Shown piece by piece: positions 61,693 to 64,000 of a DNA stretch of 64,000 nt. The stretch is taken from NCBI RefSeq assembly GCF_904842695.1, contig NZ_CAJGWQ010000001.1:434001-498000 (forward strand), written 5' to 3'. Under the pieces are notes generated by a model. It did no database searches, had not been told where the DNA came from, and saw only the letters and a program-made list of their open reading frames with translations. The DNA is from Gulosibacter hominis (GTDB lineage: Bacteria; Actinomycetota; Actinomycetes; Actinomycetales; Microbacteriaceae). The first letter of the stretch is position 1. Every line of letters begins with the position of its first letter. The position numbers were made by a program, and so were the translations under genes.

Positions 61693-61734
61693 TTTTGGGG
61701 TCAGGATGCTCGCACGGCCATCCTGACCCCAAAA
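61693..61734. terminator. Strong hairpin between YflT-domain gene and padR promoter
   Basis: TTTTGGGGTCAGGATG (61693-61708) and CATCCTGACCCCAAAA (61719-61734) form a perfect 16-bp stem. It lies about 100 bases downstream of the YflT-domain gene on the minus strand and would insulate padR from it. Confidence 0.7.
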
Positions 61735-61835
61735 TTTTCCGCTGAACTCACCGCCACCATAGAAAAAAGGGGCGCGCACTCAAGGGCACCCCTCATCCAG
61801 CTCTCGCGACCACCGAAACGCGGCGCGCTCGATGG

Positions 61836-62744
61836 CTAGCTATTCTCGCTGTCGCTAGCACCGCGCTCAGCCGCAGCATCCTCGCCAGTCTGCGAGTAAC
61901 TGCCAGCCTGCTGATCACTGCCAGTCTGCTTATCGCTGCCGGCAGCGTCAGCCTGCCCCGCCCGCTCTGACGCCTCGCGCTCCTGGCGGCGACGCTCATC
62001 CAGCATCTCACCGTAGGTGCGCGGCGGTGTTGCCGCAGACTCGGGTTGGGCGCTCGCGGCATCAGGCTGCCCCGCGACTGGCTGTCCCTGTTGGCCATAC
62101 TGCAACTGGCCATAACCCTGCGGGCCATAACCCTGTTGGCCATAACCGGGCTGGCCGTGCTGCGACTGTGGTGCGCCAAACCCCACCGGCGGCACACCGT
62201 AACCACCCGGCTGCTGCCCCGCAGGGTCACCATAAACACCCGGGGCCGACGCCGGCTGCGCCGCCGCGGTGCCAAGAATTTGCCGCGCCTCGGCAGCGAG
62301 CCCGTGCGGCACAATCACGTCGTACTTGGTCGCGGTCAGCTGCATCATCGAGGCAAACTCGCGCTTATTTGGCGAGATCGCATACACGATCATGCCCCAC
62401 ACCGCACCAAACACGGTGGCCAGCAGCAGCACTCCGAGCAGCGTCACCAACAAGACATCGGGCATAAACAGCATCATCGTGGCGCCGAAAAACATTCCCA
62501 AAAAGAGCCCCGATAGCGCACCGTTGAGCGCCGCCTTGCCGGTGTTCATCCGCCCGGTAACCCGCTCAACCGATTTCAGGTCGCTGCCGACGATCGAAAT
62601 CGACTTCACCGAAAACCCCTCGTTGCGAGCCAGGCGATCGACGCTCTCCTGGGCGCGCTCATACGACGAATACGAAGCGACCACCTCTCCCTCGGGAAGG
62701 GTCGGGAATCGACTCTGTTGCTGCATCTGCTGAGAGCTACTCAT
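61836..62744 (-). CDS. YflT (general stress protein 17M-like) domain membrane protein
   Basis: A 302-residue protein. Residues ~18-60 form the YflT-like domain (VVASYSSYERAQESVDRLAR, SISIVGSD), two membrane segments follow (about residues 73-95 and 99-124), then FASMMQLTATKYDVIVPHG. The last ~140 residues are low complexity: Pro/Gly/Gln/Tyr-rich with near repeats of QPGYGQQGYGPQGYG, then a charged Glu/Arg/Gln tail with a GSDKQTGSDQQAGSY repeat. Actinobacterial stress proteins of this form are common; function unknown. Confidence 0.85.
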   Translation of the reverse strand: MSSSQQMQQQSRFPTLPEGEVVASYSSYERAQESVDRLARNEGFSVKSISIVGSDLKSVERVTGRMNTGKAALNGALSGLFLGMFFGATMMLFMPDVLLVTLLGVLLLATVFGAVWGMIVYAISPNKREFASMMQLTATKYDVIVPHGLAAEARQILGTAAAQPASAPGVYGDPAGQQPGGYGVPPVGFGAPQSQHGQPGYGQQGYGPQGYGQLQYGQQGQPVAGQPDAASAQPESAATPPRTYGEMLDERRRQEREASERAGQADAAGSDKQTGSDQQAGSYSQTGEDAAAERGASDSENS

Positions 62745-62862
62745 AACCCCATTTAAGTCGCTCAGCCTGGGTGTCCGCCGCCGTGTTCGCCAAGGGCTGC
62801 ATCCGAGCGCCCGAACGGCACGGTGAGCATCCCGCCAGCACTCGCCCGACTAACATCGAAGG

Positions 62863-64000
62863 GTGAGCATCTCGAAAGTCTTTGTTGCGCGCCTCGCAAA
62901 TACACCAGCGTTCGACCAGAACGGTGACCGCGTGGGCCGCGTTCGCGATGTCATCATTAACTATCGCTCATCGCAATCACCGCGCGTCAACGGCATCCTG
63001 ATCGAACTCGCCGGAGCATCCCGCCGCGTGATTTTCGCCGCCATGAACGAAATCACATCCATCGGCAGCTCACAGCTCATCGTCGACTGGGAACGCGTCG
63101 ACCGTCACTCATTCGAGCAGCGCGGTGAAGAGGTGCGCGTATTCAGCGACCTGCTCGACCGCTCAGCCATCGTATTGGCCAGCGGCACTCGCGGCGTGGT
63201 CGAAGATGTGGCCATTCAGCAGGCCGATGACGGCACCTGGTCGGTTGAGCAGCTCTTTTTGCGGATGCCGCGCACCACGATGCATATGTTCGGTCGTCAG
63301 CCGAGCAAATACGTAACCTGGGATGAGGTCGAACTCGACCTCGACCCGACCGTCGACACCCCCGCCACCCAGTTCCTCACCGCCCACAGCGAAATGGGCC
63401 CCTCCGACTTTGCGGATGCGCTACTTGAGCTTCCCGAAGAGCGCCGCCTCGAAGTCGTCGAAGAGATGCCGGATGAACGCATCGCGGCCGTGCTCGAAGA
63501 AATGTACGAGGACGATCAGGTCGTCATCATCGACCACCTCGGCGATGAACGCGCCGCCGATGTGCTCGACCAGATGCAACCCGACGACGCCGCCGACCTC
63601 GTGGGCCGACTCGACGACGAAAAATCAGAGGCATTGCTCGCGCTCATGGAGCCTGAAGAGGCCGAAGACGTGCGTATGCTGCTCGAATTCGAGCCCAACA
63701 CCGCCGGTGGTCTAATGACGACCGACCCGATCATCGTCTCGGCCGACACCACCGTCGCGGAAGCGCTAGTGCTCATCCGCCGGCAAGAAATCCCGCCCGC
63801 GCTGGCAACCACCGTGTTTGTCACCGCATCCCCCTACGAGACCCCCACCGGTCGCTATCTTGGCCTGGTGCATTTCCAGCGATTGCTGCGCTACCCGCCA
63901 CACGAGCGCGTCGGTTCGATCCTCGACAGCGACACCCAACCAGTGCCCACCACCGCGACCGATATCGATGTGGTGCGGTCACTGGCCCGATACGACCTCG
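62863..64000 (+). CDS. MgtE N-terminal/CBS domain-containing protein (partial, runs off window)
   Basis: At least 379 residues, cut by the window end. It starts at GTG 62863 (VSISKVFVARLANTPAF) and has a PRC-barrel-like first part (VGRVRDVIINYRSS), then the MgtE intracellular N domain (FADALLELPEERRLEVVEEM, VVIIDHLGDERAADVLDQM, LLEFEPNTAGGLMT) and the start of CBS domains (TTDPIIVSADTTVAEALVLI). The frame is open throughout the visible part. Full-length relatives are ~430 residues and act as cytosolic magnesium-sensing domains; no membrane part is seen yet. A stand-alone MgtE-N/CBS protein is usual in actinobacteria. Confidence 0.88.
   Translation, partial: MSISKVFVARLANTPAFDQNGDRVGRVRDVIINYRSSQSPRVNGILIELAGASRRVIFAAMNEITSIGSSQLIVDWERVDRHSFEQRGEEVRVFSDLLDRSAIVLASGTRGVVEDVAIQQADDGTWSVEQLFLRMPRTTMHMFGRQPSKYVTWDEVELDLDPTVDTPATQFLTAHSEMGPSDFADALLELPEERRLEVVEEMPDERIAAVLEEMYEDDQVVIIDHLGDERAADVLDQMQPDDAADLVGRLDDEKSEALLALMEPEEAEDVRMLLEFEPNTAGGLMTTDPIIVSADTTVAEALVLIRRQEIPPALATTVFVTASPYETPTGRYLGLVHFQRLLRYPPHERVGSILDSDTQPVPTTATDIDVVRSLARYDL

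Noticed and set aside
62090-62170. Repeated GGCCATAACC-type words
   Set aside because: They encode the GYGQQ-type protein repeats of the YflT-domain protein; not a separate element.

Overview
The window is high-G+C chromosomal DNA of an actinobacterium, most likely Micrococcales and plausibly Microbacteriaceae. This rests on GTG/TTG starts and tightly overlapping genes, an AdnA/AdnB helicase-nuclease pair, actinobacterial families (UPF0182, DUF2342, DUF3107, YlbL-type PDZ/Lon protease), and a gene order 28.6-46.3 kb that follows the Mycobacterium tuberculosis Rv3193c-Rv3202c neighbourhood as I remember it. The species cannot be fixed from the sequence alone.

Layout. 0.1-7.5 kb: an ABC-2 type ATPase, a nitrilase-family hydrolase, an Asp-rich small protein, a three-gene ABC importer of the TrpX/ABC_sub_bind class with a divergent Lrp/AsnC regulator, a MarR regulator, and a small zinc-ribbon/CsoR-family operon whose operator sits exactly in its promoter spacer. 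7.7-9.4 kb: a stand-alone TPP enzyme. 9.6-14.5 kb: a four-gene operon (membrane-anchored binding-like protein, lipoprotein fusing a solute-binding domain to VWA, XpaC-like membrane protein, TelA) that looks like an envelope stress or surveillance module. 14.5-18.0 kb: MBL hydrolase, small membrane proteins (one DUF4234), CsbD, an EcsC-like protein.

18.1-27.2 kb is an accessory island. An intact initiator tRNA (fMet) lies at its right end. Two 3'-half copies of that tRNA, both broken at the anticodon loop and both carrying the tRNA terminator, lie at 18.43 and 25.43 kb, so the region reads as two segments stacked at a tRNA attachment site. Cargo: a lipoprotein, a 767-residue orphan endolysin (M23 + GH25 + 13 binding repeats), a Fic protein whose catalytic His is Gln, an AbiE-type antitoxin-like gene followed by a truncated AbiEii toxin, hypothetical proteins and a canonical Fic protein. 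No integrase is visible. Two short genes for a 39-residue membrane peptide lie in the duplicated flanks.

27.2-46.6 kb: MFS transporter, UPF0182, PDZ/Lon protease, DUF2342 metalloprotease, a Cys-motif protein, a UvrD-like helicase, NudC, a phosphotransferase-fold protein without its catalytic residues, AdnB, AdnA, DUF3107 and a membrane protein. 46.7-54.3 kb: a C5-pathway heme cluster, hemA divergent from hemE-hemY-hemCD-hemB-hemL, all five overlapping, with HemC fused to HemD. 54.3-64.0 kb: housekeeping genes (DEAD-box helicase, PHP phosphoesterase, EEP-domain membrane protein, aminopeptidase P), a PadR/HAAS two-gene operon with an array of GTAC-core motifs, a YflT-domain protein and the start of an MgtE-N/CBS protein that runs off the end.

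The most novel-looking parts are the tRNA-fMet island with its duplicated 39-residue peptide, the binding-protein/VWA/XpaC/TelA operon, and the CsoR-like regulator that keeps both cysteines but lacks the metal-binding histidine.
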